Assembly: GCA_902761635.1 (NCBI GenBank)
Contig: CACWLG010000007.1
Span: forward strand, 1 to 64,000
Direction of reading: 5' to 3'
Length of the DNA stretch: 64,000 nucleotides
DNA from: Oscillospiraceae bacterium
Lineage (GTDB): Bacteria > Bacillota > Clostridia > Oscillospirales > Oscillospiraceae
Shown: piece after piece, positions 51,320 through 59,750 of the stretch
Position numbering within the stretch: the first letter of the stretch is position 1
Layout of the letters: the number at the start of each line of letters is the position of its first letter
Program-made: the position numbers and the translations under genes
Notes under the pieces: generated by a model
Told to the model about the DNA's origin: nothing
The model's input: the letters and a program-made list of their open reading frames with translations, nothing else
The model's database searches: none

Positions 51320-51822
51320 AAACCCCGGAGGGCATGGATATCCGCCCCACCACCGACAATGTGAAGGAGTCGGTCTTCAACATCCTCCAGTTCGATATCG
51401 AGGGGCGGCGGGTGCTGGACCTCTTCGCGGGGACGGGCCAGCTCGGCATCGAGTGCCTGAGCCGCGGGGCCAGGGAGGCCGTGTTCATCGACCAGAGCCG
51501 GGACGCCGTGAAGATCATCCGTGAAAACCTCAGGGCCTGCGGCTTTTCAGCCCCGGTCCTGCAGCAGGACGCCCTTGCTTACCTGAACGGCTGCGGGAAA
51601 TTCGACCTCATCCTTGTCGATCCGCCCTATGACGCGGGGCTGTATGACACGGTGCTTGAAAAGATCAATTCATTTGACATCTTATCAGATGGTGGTATAA
51701 TATTATGCGAATCCCGACAGGAGACTCCCATGCCGGACATGCGCGCGCCTTACTTTCTCAGAAAGCAGTACCGCTACGGCAAGGTGAAGCTCAGTCTGTA
51801 CAGCAAGGAGAGCCGCCCATGA
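51280..51822 (+). CDS. rsmD: 16S rRNA (guanine-966 N2)-methyltransferase
   Basis: 180 residues. MRVITGSARGRKLKTP at the N-terminus, SAM-binding LDLFAGTGQLGIECLSRGA, and the catalytic DPPY motif (LILVDPPYDAG). The start lies inside uvrC, preceded by AAGGAGG. It overlaps coaD (ATGA), the usual rsmD-coaD pair. A strong promoter sequence is embedded in its 3' third (51674-51701). Confidence 0.95.
   Translation: MRVITGSARGRKLKTPEGMDIRPTTDNVKESVFNILQFDIEGRRVLDLFAGTGQLGIECLSRGAREAVFIDQSRDAVKIIRENLRACGFSAPVLQQDALAYLNGCGKFDLILVDPPYDAGLYDTVLEKINSFDILSDGGIILCESRQETPMPDMRAPYFLRKQYRYGKVKLSLYSKESRP
51674..51701 (+). promoter_or_regulatory. Near-consensus promoter inside rsmD
   Basis: TTGACA (51674-51679), a 16-base spacer and TATAAT (51696-51701) with extended TGG. 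Both hexamers are perfect. It sits 118 bases before coaD. Confidence 0.6.
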
Positions 51823-52310
51823 GAACTGCCATCTGCCCCGGCAGCTTTGACCCGATCACGCTCGGGCACCTGAATATTATCGTGCGCGCCGCCCAGATCT
51901 TTGACCGCGTCGTGGTGTGCGTCGCGGCCAACGCCACCAAGACCTCCCCCATGTTCACGGTGGAGGAGAAGGTGGAGATGGTGCGCCGGGTGACAGCGCC
52001 CTATCCGAACGTGACGGTCGAAGTAAACCGCGGCCTGCTTGCGGAATTTGCCCGGCAGTATGAGGGCTCCGTCCTCATCAAGGGCCTCAGGGCCGCGTCG
52101 GATTTTGACTACGAATTTCAAATGGACCTCATCAACAAGCGCATCAATCCGGACCTGGAGACGATGTTTCTCACAGCCGATCAGCGCTATACCTTCCTGA
52201 GCTCCTCCATCGTGCGGGAGATGGCCCGCTACGGCGGAGAGCTGCGGGGCCTCGTGCCGGAGGAGATCATCGGCATGATCGAAGCAAAAGCAAACACACA
52301 GAGAGGGTGA
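51819..52310 (+). CDS. coaD: Phosphopantetheine adenylyltransferase
   Basis: 163 residues from the ATG at 51819 (MRTAICPGSFDPITLGHLNII). Penultimate step of coenzyme A synthesis. The nucleotidyltransferase motif LGH, GLRAASDFDYEFQMDLIN, and the C-terminal FLSSSIVREMARYGG are family hallmarks. It starts inside the rsmD stop codon. Confidence 0.96.
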   Translation: MRTAICPGSFDPITLGHLNIIVRAAQIFDRVVVCVAANATKTSPMFTVEEKVEMVRRVTAPYPNVTVEVNRGLLAEFARQYEGSVLIKGLRAASDFDYEFQMDLINKRINPDLETMFLTADQRYTFLSSSIVREMARYGGELRGLVPEEIIGMIEAKANTQRG

Positions 52311-52315
52311 GTCGC

Positions 52316-52981
52316 ATGGCCAATACCGATATTATCGAACTGCTGGACGTTCTGTACGGCATGGTCACCGAGGCGTGGAGCGTGCCTCTGGGCAACGACA
52401 AGTGCATCATCGAGCGGGAAAAGGCGATCGAGATCATCAGCGAGATCAAGGCCAATCTCCCCACCGCCATCGCCGAGGCCCAGCGCCTCGTCGCCGCCCG
52501 GGATGAATTCATCGGCAACGCCAAGCGCGAGGCCGAGGCCCTGCGCAAAAACGCCGAGGAGCAGGCCCACCTGATGATCGAGGAGCAGGAGGTCGTCCGT
52601 GTCGCCCGCGCCAGGAGCAGCGAGATGATCGCCTCGGCGGAGAATAAATCCAAGGAGCTGAGAAGGGTCGCAACGGAGTATGTGGACGATCTCATGCGCC
52701 AGACCGAGCAGAGCATGAGCGAGGCGCTTGCCACCATCCGCGGCGCGCATGAATCCTTCCAGGCCGTCGGCGGCAGCATCGCCCAGTCCGGGACCCGTGC
52801 CCAGCCGCGCCAGAACGCACAAAGCCAGCAGCACCCGAGCGCTCAGACCCAGCCGAAGCAGACCGGCCAGCCTGTCAAGCAGGCTCCGCCCCCGCCGCCC
52901 CGCCGTGAGCAGGATGCGCCGCAGGGCAAGTCCGATCCGCTCTCGTCCAAAATCCAGCGCATCGAGCGCGACAGCGAATAG
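52316..52981 (+). CDS. Coiled-coil protein of unknown function downstream of coaD
   Basis: 221 residues from the ATG at 52316, with AGGGTGA upstream; a GTG at 52307 overlapping coaD is an alternative. Residues 35-135 are a long charged helix (EAEALRKNAEEQAHLMIEEQ) typical of coiled coils. The rest is a Gln/Pro/Ala-rich disordered tail (QPKQTGQPVKQAPPPPPRR). Conserved clostridial proteins of this type follow coaD and are often called ATPase or DivIVA-like without evidence. No ATP motif is visible. A scaffold or cell-cycle role is only a guess. Confidence 0.8.
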   Translation: MANTDIIELLDVLYGMVTEAWSVPLGNDKCIIEREKAIEIISEIKANLPTAIAEAQRLVAARDEFIGNAKREAEALRKNAEEQAHLMIEEQEVVRVARARSSEMIASAENKSKELRRVATEYVDDLMRQTEQSMSEALATIRGAHESFQAVGGSIAQSGTRAQPRQNAQSQQHPSAQTQPKQTGQPVKQAPPPPPRREQDAPQGKSDPLSSKIQRIERDSE

Positions 52982-53007
52982 ACAAAACACAAGATATTGT
53001 CAAAAAA

Positions 53008-53046
53008 CCCACCCGGGACGCAAGAACTTGGGTGGGCACTTTTTTT
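53008..53046 (+). terminator. Terminator before the dcw cluster
   Basis: CCCACCC (53008-53014) pairs with GGGTGGG (53030-53036), followed by seven T at 53040-53046. It separates the coaD unit from mraZ. Confidence 0.85.
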
Positions 53047-53091
53047 GCAAAAAAGTGCAAGAAAAAGTCAAAATATAACAAAAAGTTTCTC

Positions 53092-53120
53092 TTGCTTTTT
53101 CAAACAGGCCCACATATAAT
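53092..53120 (+). promoter_or_regulatory. Promoter of the mraZ/dcw operon
   Basis: TTGCTT (53092-53097), a 17-base spacer and consensus TATAAT (53115-53120), immediately upstream of the MraZ-type repeats. Confidence 0.8.
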
Positions 53121-53130
53121 AAAAATGGAA

Positions 53131-53165
53131 GTGGTTAAAAGTGGTTTAAAATGGGTGAGAAGGGG
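53131..53165 (+). promoter_or_regulatory. MraZ-binding direct repeats (autoregulatory operator)
   Basis: GTGG, GTGG, TGGG and GGGG occur at 10-base steps (53131, 53141, 53152, 53162). This is the spaced TGGN/GTGG repeat pattern known to bind MraZ upstream of its own gene. Placement just downstream of the -10 suggests repression of the dcw operon by MraZ. Confidence 0.75.
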
Positions 53166-53175
53166 GCGCGTGGCA

Positions 53176-53592
53176 ATGACAGGGGAATATCAGCATTCTC
53201 TTGACAGCAAGGGAAGGCTGTTCATGCCCGCCAAACTCAGAGATGAGTTGGGCGAGGTCTTTTTTATCACGATTTCCATGGATCGCTGCCTGTGCGCCTA
53301 CAGCAGCGAGAGCTGGAAACTCCTGTCTGAGCGCGTCAACGCCATGCCCTATGTCAAGCAGCGCAGGATGCGGCCGCTCTTCGCCCATGCCGCCCGCTGC
53401 GAACTGGACAGCCAGGGCCGGGCCCTGATCCCGCAGAACCTGCGGGAGTATGCGGGCTTCACGAAAAACGTGACGGTGGTGGGCTGCAACAACCATGCCG
53501 AGCTCTGGGACAGTGAAGCCTGGCAGGCGGTCTACGCCCTCGAGACGACGCCGGAGAACATCGCGGCGGTCATGGAGGAACTGGAGTTTTGA
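53176..53592 (+). CDS. mraZ: Transcriptional regulator MraZ
   Basis: 138 residues from the ATG at 53176 (MTGEYQHSLDSKGRLFMPAKLR). Two SpoVT/AbrB-like swapped-hairpin repeats: the first at the N-terminus, the second at ARCELDSQGRALIPQNLREYAG. It forms a ring-shaped DNA-binding oligomer controlling the dcw cluster. Its likely operator lies at 53131-53165. The stop overlaps the rsmH region by a few bases. Confidence 0.95.
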   Translation: MTGEYQHSLDSKGRLFMPAKLRDELGEVFFITISMDRCLCAYSSESWKLLSERVNAMPYVKQRRMRPLFAHAARCELDSQGRALIPQNLREYAGFTKNVTVVGCNNHAELWDSEAWQAVYALETTPENIAAVMEELEF

Positions 53593-53594
53593 GC

Positions 53595-54533
53595 ATGGAG
53601 CAGAACCCGAAGCATGTCTCCGTCCTGCTGGACGAGTGTATAGAGAATCTGAACATCAAACCGGACGGGATCTATCTCGACGGGACGCTCGGTATGGGCG
53701 GACATTCCTATGAGATCGCCTCCCGGCTCTCCACGGGTCGCCTCATCTGCATCGACAGAGATGAGACGGCTATAGAGAGAGCCGGAAGGCGTCTTGCGCC
53801 TTTTGGGGAGAAGGTGCAGCTTGTGCACGGCAACTTCTCCGACGCCGCGGCGATCCTGGACTCCCTCGGCATCAAAGGCGCGGACGGGATGCTTTTCGAC
53901 CTCGGCGTGTCCTCGCCCCAGCTCGACGAGGCCGAGCGCGGTTTTTCCTATATGGCCGAGGCCCCGCTTGACATGCGCATGGACCGCAGCGGCGGCCTCA
54001 CCGCGTGGGAGGTCGTGAACACCTGGAGCGAGGAGCGCCTCAACCGCATCCTCTGGGACTACGGCGAGGAGCGCTGCGCCCGCCGCATTACGGCGGCGAT
54101 CCTGAAGCACCGGGCGGAAAAGCCCGTCGGGACGACGCAGGAGCTGGTGGAGATCATCCGCTCCGCCATGCCCGCCGCCGCTCTGCGCGAAAAGCAGCAC
54201 CCGGCCAAGCGCACGTTCCAGGCCATCCGCATCGCGGTCAACGATGAGCTCGGCGCCATCGCCGCCATGATGGACACGGCGCCGGACAAGCTGAACAAGG
54301 GCGGCAGGCTCTGCGTCATCAGCTTCCACTCGCTGGAGGACCGGATCGTGAAGTCCGGCATCCAGGCACGGGAGCACGGCTGCACCTGTCCGCGGGAGGC
54401 CCCGGTGTGTACCTGCGGCTTTGTGCAGACCCTCAAAAGCATAAGCCGCAAGCCCATCCTCCCGACCCGGGAGGAGATCGAGCGCAACCCCCGCGCAAGG
54501 AGCGCCAAGCTCCGCGTGGCCGAGCGCGTATGA
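53595..54533 (+). CDS. rsmH: 16S rRNA (cytosine-1402 N4)-methyltransferase
   Basis: 312 residues from the ATG at 53595; a TTG at 53589 overlaps the mraZ stop. HVSVLLDECIENLNIKPDGIYLDGTLGMGGHS is the family N-terminus (given in part), with FDLGVSSPQLDEAERGFSY, MRMDRSGGLTAWEVVN and CVISFHSLEDRIVK. Modifies the ribosomal decoding centre. Second gene of the dcw cluster, translationally linked to ftsL (ATGA). Confidence 0.96.
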   Translation: MEQNPKHVSVLLDECIENLNIKPDGIYLDGTLGMGGHSYEIASRLSTGRLICIDRDETAIERAGRRLAPFGEKVQLVHGNFSDAAAILDSLGIKGADGMLFDLGVSSPQLDEAERGFSYMAEAPLDMRMDRSGGLTAWEVVNTWSEERLNRILWDYGEERCARRITAAILKHRAEKPVGTTQELVEIIRSAMPAAALREKQHPAKRTFQAIRIAVNDELGAIAAMMDTAPDKLNKGGRLCVISFHSLEDRIVKSGIQAREHGCTCPREAPVCTCGFVQTLKSISRKPILPTREEIERNPRARSAKLRVAERV

Positions 54534-54820
54534 AAAACGGGGAGGGCCTTGCCGCCCTGCTCTTTCGCGCGGTGTGCCTGGGCTTTTCCACGGCCCTGCT
54601 GATCCTGGCCCTCTTCAGCCAGATCCGCTGTGTGCGCGCCGACAGCCGCATTGCATCCCTCACCGAAGCGCTCACCGAGGCGGAGGACGAGAACACCCGA
54701 CTCAAGATCCGCCGGGAGAGCGAGCTGAGCCTTGAGACGCTGGAGAGCGTCGCCGTCCGGGAACTCGGCATGCGCCGTTTGGAACCGGGCCAGATCGTGG
54801 AGACAGACTATCTGGGATAA
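54530..54820 (+). CDS. ftsL: Cell division protein FtsL
   Basis: 96 residues: a short cytoplasmic N-terminus, one membrane segment (about 12-33, AVCLGFSTALLILALFS), then a leucine-zipper-like helix (SLTEALTEAEDENTRLKIRRE) and a C-terminal part RELGMRRLEPGQIVETD. This topology and its position between rsmH and the PBP gene identify it as FtsL, although sequence conservation is low. It starts inside the rsmH stop. It should pair with DivIC/FtsB and FtsQ. Confidence 0.85.
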   Translation: MKNGEGLAALLFRAVCLGFSTALLILALFSQIRCVRADSRIASLTEALTEAEDENTRLKIRRESELSLETLESVAVRELGMRRLEPGQIVETDYLG

Positions 54821-54874
54821 AGCCTCGGGCCGCCGAATAAGCTGTGACAAACACTTATTATGCGGGGGCGCGAA

Positions 54875-57184
54875 ATGACAAACAAGACGGACAGCAAAAC
54901 CCCGGTCGCGCGGCAGATGCTGCGGCGGGGCGCGGTGCTCGCGGCGGTCTTCGGCGTGGGTACGCTCGCCCTGCTGCTTGCGCGGCTGTATCATATCCAG
55001 ATCACGGACCATGCCTTTTATGAAGAGCTTGCCATCTCCCAGCAGCTTCGCCAGGCGCCCGGCACCGTCCGGCGCGGCGTCATCTATGACTGCAACGGGA
55101 ACATCCTCGCGGCAAGCGCCTCGGTGGACAATGTCTACCTCAGCCCCGCCGAGATCGACGCAAACGGCGAGGACCGGGAGCTGATCGCCCGGGAGCTCGC
55201 GCGCATCCTGGACCTGGACTATGCCGGGGTCCTGGAGAAAACCGCGCGCCGCGGGAGCTGGTATGTCACCGTCGCGCGCAAGATCGAGGCCGACAAGGCC
55301 GCCGAGATCCGTGCCTTCAAGACGGAAAAGGGCATCAGCGGCGTGCGCCTGGAGACGGACAGCAAGCGCTATTACCCGAACGGGCGCCTTGCCTGCCACT
55401 TGCTGGGCTTCGTGGGGACGGACAATTACGGGCTCGAGGGCATCGAGGCCCGCTATGACAAGGCCCTCGCCGGGACGGCGGGGAAGAGCCTCAGAGCCAC
55501 GAACGCCTACGGGGGCGAAATGCTCCTGCGCCGCTACGGGGAATACCGCCCCGGCCTTGACGGCTGCGACCTTGTGACCACCATCGACGCCAGCATCCAG
55601 TACTATGTGGAAAAGCACCTGCGCCAGGCGGTGCGGGACTATGACGCGCTCAACGGCGCGGGGGCCATCGCCATGGACGTGAACACCGGCGCGGTGCTCG
55701 CCATGGCCTCCCTGGGAGACTATGACCCGAATGACTTTCTCGCGGTGAGCGAGGAGGCCCGGGCCGTCATCGACGCCGCCGCGACAGAGGAGGAGGCCGC
55801 TGCCCTGCTCGCCGCGGCCCAGGCCCGCCAGTGGCGCAACAAGGCCCTCTCGGACACCTATGAGCCCGGCTCCACCTTCAAGATCATCACCCTCTCCATG
55901 GCCCTGGAGGAGGGCAAAACCGGCCTCGGCGACAGCTTCTACTGCGGCGGCAGCACGAATGTGACCGGGCGCACAAGCCCCATCCGCTGCTGGAAGACCG
56001 AGGGCCACGGCAGCCAGACGCTCACCCAGGCGGTGCAGCACTCGTGCAACGTGGCCTTCGTGAACATCGGCCAGCGCGTCGGGGCAGAGCGCTTTTACGA
56101 CTACTGCGAGGCCTTCGGCTTTCTCAAGCTCTCCGACGATCCCGACGCAAGCCTCACCGCCCGCACGGGCATCGACCTCGCCGGGGAGAGCGGGAGCATA
56201 TGGTGGAGCCGGAATACCTTCTGCTCACCGCGCAACCTCTCCCAGCTCGCCGCGGCCTCCTTCGGCCAGACCTTCACCATCACGCCGCTGCAGCTTATCA
56301 CGGCGGTGAGCGCCTGCGTCAACGGCGGGCGGCTCATGGAGCCCTATGTCGTGCAGCGCCTTATAGAGCCGGACGGCAGCATCCGCTTCGAGCATGCGCC
56401 GAAGCTCGTGCGCCGCGTCATCAGCGAGAGCACCAGCCGCACGGTGCGCGGCATCCTCGAGCAGGTGGTGGGCGACCCGAAGGACGGCACCGGCCGCAAC
56501 GCCGCCGTTCCCGGCTACCGCATCGGCGGCAAGACCGGCACCAGCGAGAAGGTGAGCCTTGAGGCCCGGACCGGGCAGAAGGAGTATATCGTCTCCTTCA
56601 TCGGCTTTGCCCCGGCGGACGATCCGAAGATCGCCCTGCTGGTGTTTCTCGACACACCGTCCGATCAGTCCGGCATCTACATCAGCGGCGGACAGATGGC
56701 GGCCCCGGTGGTGGGGCGCATGCTGGCCGATATCCTGCCCTACCTCGGCGTGGAGCCGGCGCCGGAGGAAAAGAGCGGGACAAAAATGCCGGGCTGCCTC
56801 GGCCTTGACCTGCCGGAGGCGGCAGAGCGGCTGGAGGCGGCGGGCCTGCGTTACCGCACGCGCGGCAGCGGCAGCACCGTGACCGACCAGCTCCCGGAGG
56901 CGGGAACGGAGATCGCCCCCGGCACCGAGATCATTTTGTATTTTGACGCGGACATTTCCCCGGAGCTTGAGACTGTGCCGGAGCTGACCGGCATGAGCCT
57001 GAACGAGGCGCGGGACACCCTGTCCTATTACGGCCTCTACCTCAACGCGCTCAGCAGCATCTCCGACCCTGAAAAGCAGAGCGTGAGCGCCCAGAGCATC
57101 CCGGCGGGCACGGCGCTCAGTCACGGCAGCGTCGTGGAGGTCACGCTCATCGACAGCGGCGAAGAGCTGCTGGGGCGGTACTGA
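54875..57184 (+). CDS. Class B penicillin-binding protein with PASTA domains (SpoVD/FtsI type)
   Basis: 769 residues from the ATG at 54875; an ATG at 54860 has no ribosome site. One N-terminal membrane anchor (about 20-40), a PBP dimerisation domain (GTVRRGVIYDCNGNILAAS), and the transpeptidase with active-site Ser about 333 in EPGSTFKII, SCN in QHSCNVAF, and KTG about 553 in GGKTGTSEK. Two C-terminal PASTA domains follow (MPGCLGLDLPEAAERLEAAG and VPELTGMSLNEARDTLSYYG). Cross-links septal or spore peptidoglycan. Only one PBP is present where many Clostridia have two, so it may serve both division and sporulation. Confidence 0.93.
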   Translation: MTNKTDSKTPVARQMLRRGAVLAAVFGVGTLALLLARLYHIQITDHAFYEELAISQQLRQAPGTVRRGVIYDCNGNILAASASVDNVYLSPAEIDANGEDRELIARELARILDLDYAGVLEKTARRGSWYVTVARKIEADKAAEIRAFKTEKGISGVRLETDSKRYYPNGRLACHLLGFVGTDNYGLEGIEARYDKALAGTAGKSLRATNAYGGEMLLRRYGEYRPGLDGCDLVTTIDASIQYYVEKHLRQAVRDYDALNGAGAIAMDVNTGAVLAMASLGDYDPNDFLAVSEEARAVIDAAATEEEAAALLAAAQARQWRNKALSDTYEPGSTFKIITLSMALEEGKTGLGDSFYCGGSTNVTGRTSPIRCWKTEGHGSQTLTQAVQHSCNVAFVNIGQRVGAERFYDYCEAFGFLKLSDDPDASLTARTGIDLAGESGSIWWSRNTFCSPRNLSQLAAASFGQTFTITPLQLITAVSACVNGGRLMEPYVVQRLIEPDGSIRFEHAPKLVRRVISESTSRTVRGILEQVVGDPKDGTGRNAAVPGYRIGGKTGTSEKVSLEARTGQKEYIVSFIGFAPADDPKIALLVFLDTPSDQSGIYISGGQMAAPVVGRMLADILPYLGVEPAPEEKSGTKMPGCLGLDLPEAAERLEAAGLRYRTRGSGSTVTDQLPEAGTEIAPGTEIILYFDADISPELETVPELTGMSLNEARDTLSYYGLYLNALSSISDPEKQSVSAQSIPAGTALSHGSVVEVTLIDSGEELLGRY

Positions 57185-57211
57185 ATGAAAAACAAATCGG
57201 AGGATACAACT

Positions 57212-58669
57212 ATGAAGCTTGGAAAGCTGATCGCAAATCTGGAGGTGCTTGCGAGCACGGCGGACCCGGAGCTTGAGATCAGCGGCATCAGCTACGATTC
57301 GAGAAAAACGGAGCCGGGCGGGCTCTTCGTGGCTATCAAGGGCTTTGAGGCCGACGGGCACCGCTTCATCCCCAAGGCGGTGGAAAACGGCGCGGCGGCG
57401 GTCCTGTGCGAGGATGCCCCGACGGACGGCACCCCCTATGTGCAGGTGAAGGACTGCCGCTGTGCCCTCGCCATCGTGAGCCGGGATTTCTACGGCGATC
57501 CGGCGGGGGAGATGAAGCTCATCGGCTTTACCGGCACGAGCGGCAAGACCAGCTCCACCTATATCCTCAAGCATGTGCTCGAGAGCACGGCGGGGGCGAA
57601 GGTGGGCCTCATCGGCACCAACGGCAACATGATCGGGGATCGCTTCCTGCACACCGAGCACACCACGCCCGAGAGCCTGGAGCTGCATCAGCTCTTCCGC
57701 GAGATGCGCGATGCGGGCTGCACCCATGTGGTGATGGAGGTCTCGTCCCACTCCCTGGCCCTCTCCCGCGTGGCGGGCATCACCTTCGATGTGGCGGTGT
57801 TCACAAACCTCTCCCAGGACCATCTGGACCTGCACGGGACGATGGAGGAATATGCCGCCGCCAAGAAGAAAATCTTCTCCCAGTGCCGCCGCGGCTGCGT
57901 CAATATCGACGATGCGCGCGGTGCGTACATGGCCGAAGGCGCGCCCTGTCCCGTTCTCCGCTACACGGCGGAGGACCGGGCGGCGGAGCTCTTGGCCAAG
58001 GATATCCGCCTTTCGGCCTCCGGCGTGCGCTTTGCGGCGGTGCATGGGGATGAACTCGCGCTGACGAAGCTTGCGATCCCCGGCATGTTCTCGGTCTACA
58101 ACGCCCTCGGCGTGCTCGCGGCCTGCCTTTCGCTCGGCATGCCCCTTGCCGACGCCGCCGCAGGCGTCAGCAGCGCCCTCGGCGTCAAGGGCCGTATGGA
58201 ATCGGTGCCCACGGACGGGGACTATTCCATCATCATCGACTACTCCCACAAGCCGGACGCGCTGGAAAAGGCCCTCAAGGCCCTGCGCCCCGTGACGAAG
58301 GGACGGCTCATCGTGCTCTTCGGCTGCGGCGGCGACCGGGACCGCTTAAAGCGCCCCATCATGGGCGAGATCGCCGCCGACAACGCAGACCTCGTCATCG
58401 TCACGAGCGACAATCCCCGCACCGAGGACCCCATGGACATCATCCGGGAGATCCTGCCCGGGGTCAAAAGCCGGCACAAGCCCTGCAAAATGATCTGTGA
58501 CCGGCCGGAGGCCATCCGCTGGGCTATTGACAATGCGGGGGCTGGTGATGTAATATTGCTTGCCGGCAAGGGCCATGAGGATTACCAGATCATCGGGCAT
58601 GAGAAGCACCACATGGATGAACGGGAGATCGTGGCAGACTGGCTGAAAGAGAGAAAAGAGCGGCGCTGA
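57212..58669 (+). CDS. murE: UDP-MurNAc-tripeptide synthetase (diaminopimelate-adding)
   Basis: 485 residues from the ATG at 57212, which has GGAGG at 57199-57203. ATP-binding GFTGTSGKTSSTYILKHVL near residue 110, the carbamoyl-Lys region and H-loops, and the DNPR signature (TSDNPRTEDP) that selects meso-diaminopimelate. Thus the wall is expected to be of the DAP type. Followed directly by mraY, whereas murF is the usual next gene. Confidence 0.95.
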   Translation: MKLGKLIANLEVLASTADPELEISGISYDSRKTEPGGLFVAIKGFEADGHRFIPKAVENGAAAVLCEDAPTDGTPYVQVKDCRCALAIVSRDFYGDPAGEMKLIGFTGTSGKTSSTYILKHVLESTAGAKVGLIGTNGNMIGDRFLHTEHTTPESLELHQLFREMRDAGCTHVVMEVSSHSLALSRVAGITFDVAVFTNLSQDHLDLHGTMEEYAAAKKKIFSQCRRGCVNIDDARGAYMAEGAPCPVLRYTAEDRAAELLAKDIRLSASGVRFAAVHGDELALTKLAIPGMFSVYNALGVLAACLSLGMPLADAAAGVSSALGVKGRMESVPTDGDYSIIIDYSHKPDALEKALKALRPVTKGRLIVLFGCGGDRDRLKRPIMGEIAADNADLVIVTSDNPRTEDPMDIIREILPGVKSRHKPCKMICDRPEAIRWAIDNAGAGDVILLAGKGHEDYQIIGHEKHHMDEREIVADWLKERKERR

Positions 58670-58694
58670 GCCTCTCGGAACAACGGAGACGTTT

Positions 58695-59720
58695 ATGACC
58701 ATCAAGCTGATTTGCGCCTTCGTGCTGGCCTTCCTGTTTGCCAGCGCGTTCGGAAAATACTATGTCCCCTGGCTGCGCCGCCAGAAAGCCGGACAACAGA
58801 TCAAAAGCGAGGTCGAGTGGCACAAGTCCAAGGCCGGCACCCCCACCATGGGCGGCGTGATCTTCATTCTCGCGGCCACCCTGGTGTGCCTGACCGTCGG
58901 CTTTGACGGGATGCTGCACGGCCGCTTCGAGCATATCTTTGTGCTGCTGTTTGCCTGCGTGTTCGGGCTGATCGGCTTTCTGGACGACTGGGAAAAGCTC
59001 AAAAAGAAAGAGAACATGGGCCTGAGCTCCCGCAGCAAGTTCCTGCTGCAGCTCGCCGCGGCCCTGGTGTTCATCCTGCTCATGCGGCAGATCGGCTTTG
59101 TGCGCCCGCATCTGTATGTGCCCTTTGCGCATAAGACGGTCTATATGCCCGAGTGGCTGTATATGGTGTTCGCGGTCTTTGTCATCGTCGGCACGGTCAA
59201 CGCCGTGAACATCACCGACGGCATTGACGGCCTTGCAAGCGGCACGTCGCTGCCGGTATTCCTGTTCTTTGTGGCGGTCACCCTGGCCTGGGGCCGCCGC
59301 TACCAGGAGCTCGGTATCTTCGCCTCCGGCATGGTGGGGGGCCTGTGCGGCTTCATCATCTATAACTTCAACCCCGCCAAGTGCTTCATGGGGGACACGG
59401 GCTCGCTCTTTCTCGGCGGGGCGATCGCGGCGCTGGCCTTTGCCTATGACATGCCGCTGATCCTCATTACCCTCGGCTTCGTCTTCATCGTGGAGACCCT
59501 GTCGGACATCATCCAGGTGACGTATTTCAAGATCACCAGGCGCCTCACCGGCGAGGGCAGGCGCATCTTCAAGATGGCCCCCTTCCACCATCATCTGGAG
59601 AAGGGCGGCTGGACGGGAAAAAAGTGGAAGGAAAAAGAAATCTTTTTCCTCTTTACCGGAATATCCCTGATCATGGCGATCATATCCTTTATTGGGGTGT
59701 ATCAGCGTTTCCCCCAGTAA
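58695..59720 (+). CDS. mraY: Phospho-N-acetylmuramoyl-pentapeptide transferase
   Basis: 341 residues, about ten membrane helices. HKSKAGTPTMGGVIF at residue 40, GFLDDWEKLKKKENMGLSSRSKF with the catalytic Asp pair, NAVNITDGIDGLASG, and MGDTGSLFLGG plus MAPFHHHLEKGGW near the C-terminus are diagnostic. Makes lipid I on undecaprenyl phosphate. Lies 25 bases after murE. Confidence 0.96.
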   Translation: MTIKLICAFVLAFLFASAFGKYYVPWLRRQKAGQQIKSEVEWHKSKAGTPTMGGVIFILAATLVCLTVGFDGMLHGRFEHIFVLLFACVFGLIGFLDDWEKLKKKENMGLSSRSKFLLQLAAALVFILLMRQIGFVRPHLYVPFAHKTVYMPEWLYMVFAVFVIVGTVNAVNITDGIDGLASGTSLPVFLFFVAVTLAWGRRYQELGIFASGMVGGLCGFIIYNFNPAKCFMGDTGSLFLGGAIAALAFAYDMPLILITLGFVFIVETLSDIIQVTYFKITRRLTGEGRRIFKMAPFHHHLEKGGWTGKKWKEKEIFFLFTGISLIMAIISFIGVYQRFPQ

Positions 59721-59750
59721 CGTGATGCTTTGGGCCGGGGAGGTGGGAAT

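Noticed and set aside
58670-59750. Hidden murF or murD fused to neighbouring genes
   Set aside because: murE, mraY and ftsW all have normal lengths and complete motifs, and the gaps are only 25-30 bases.
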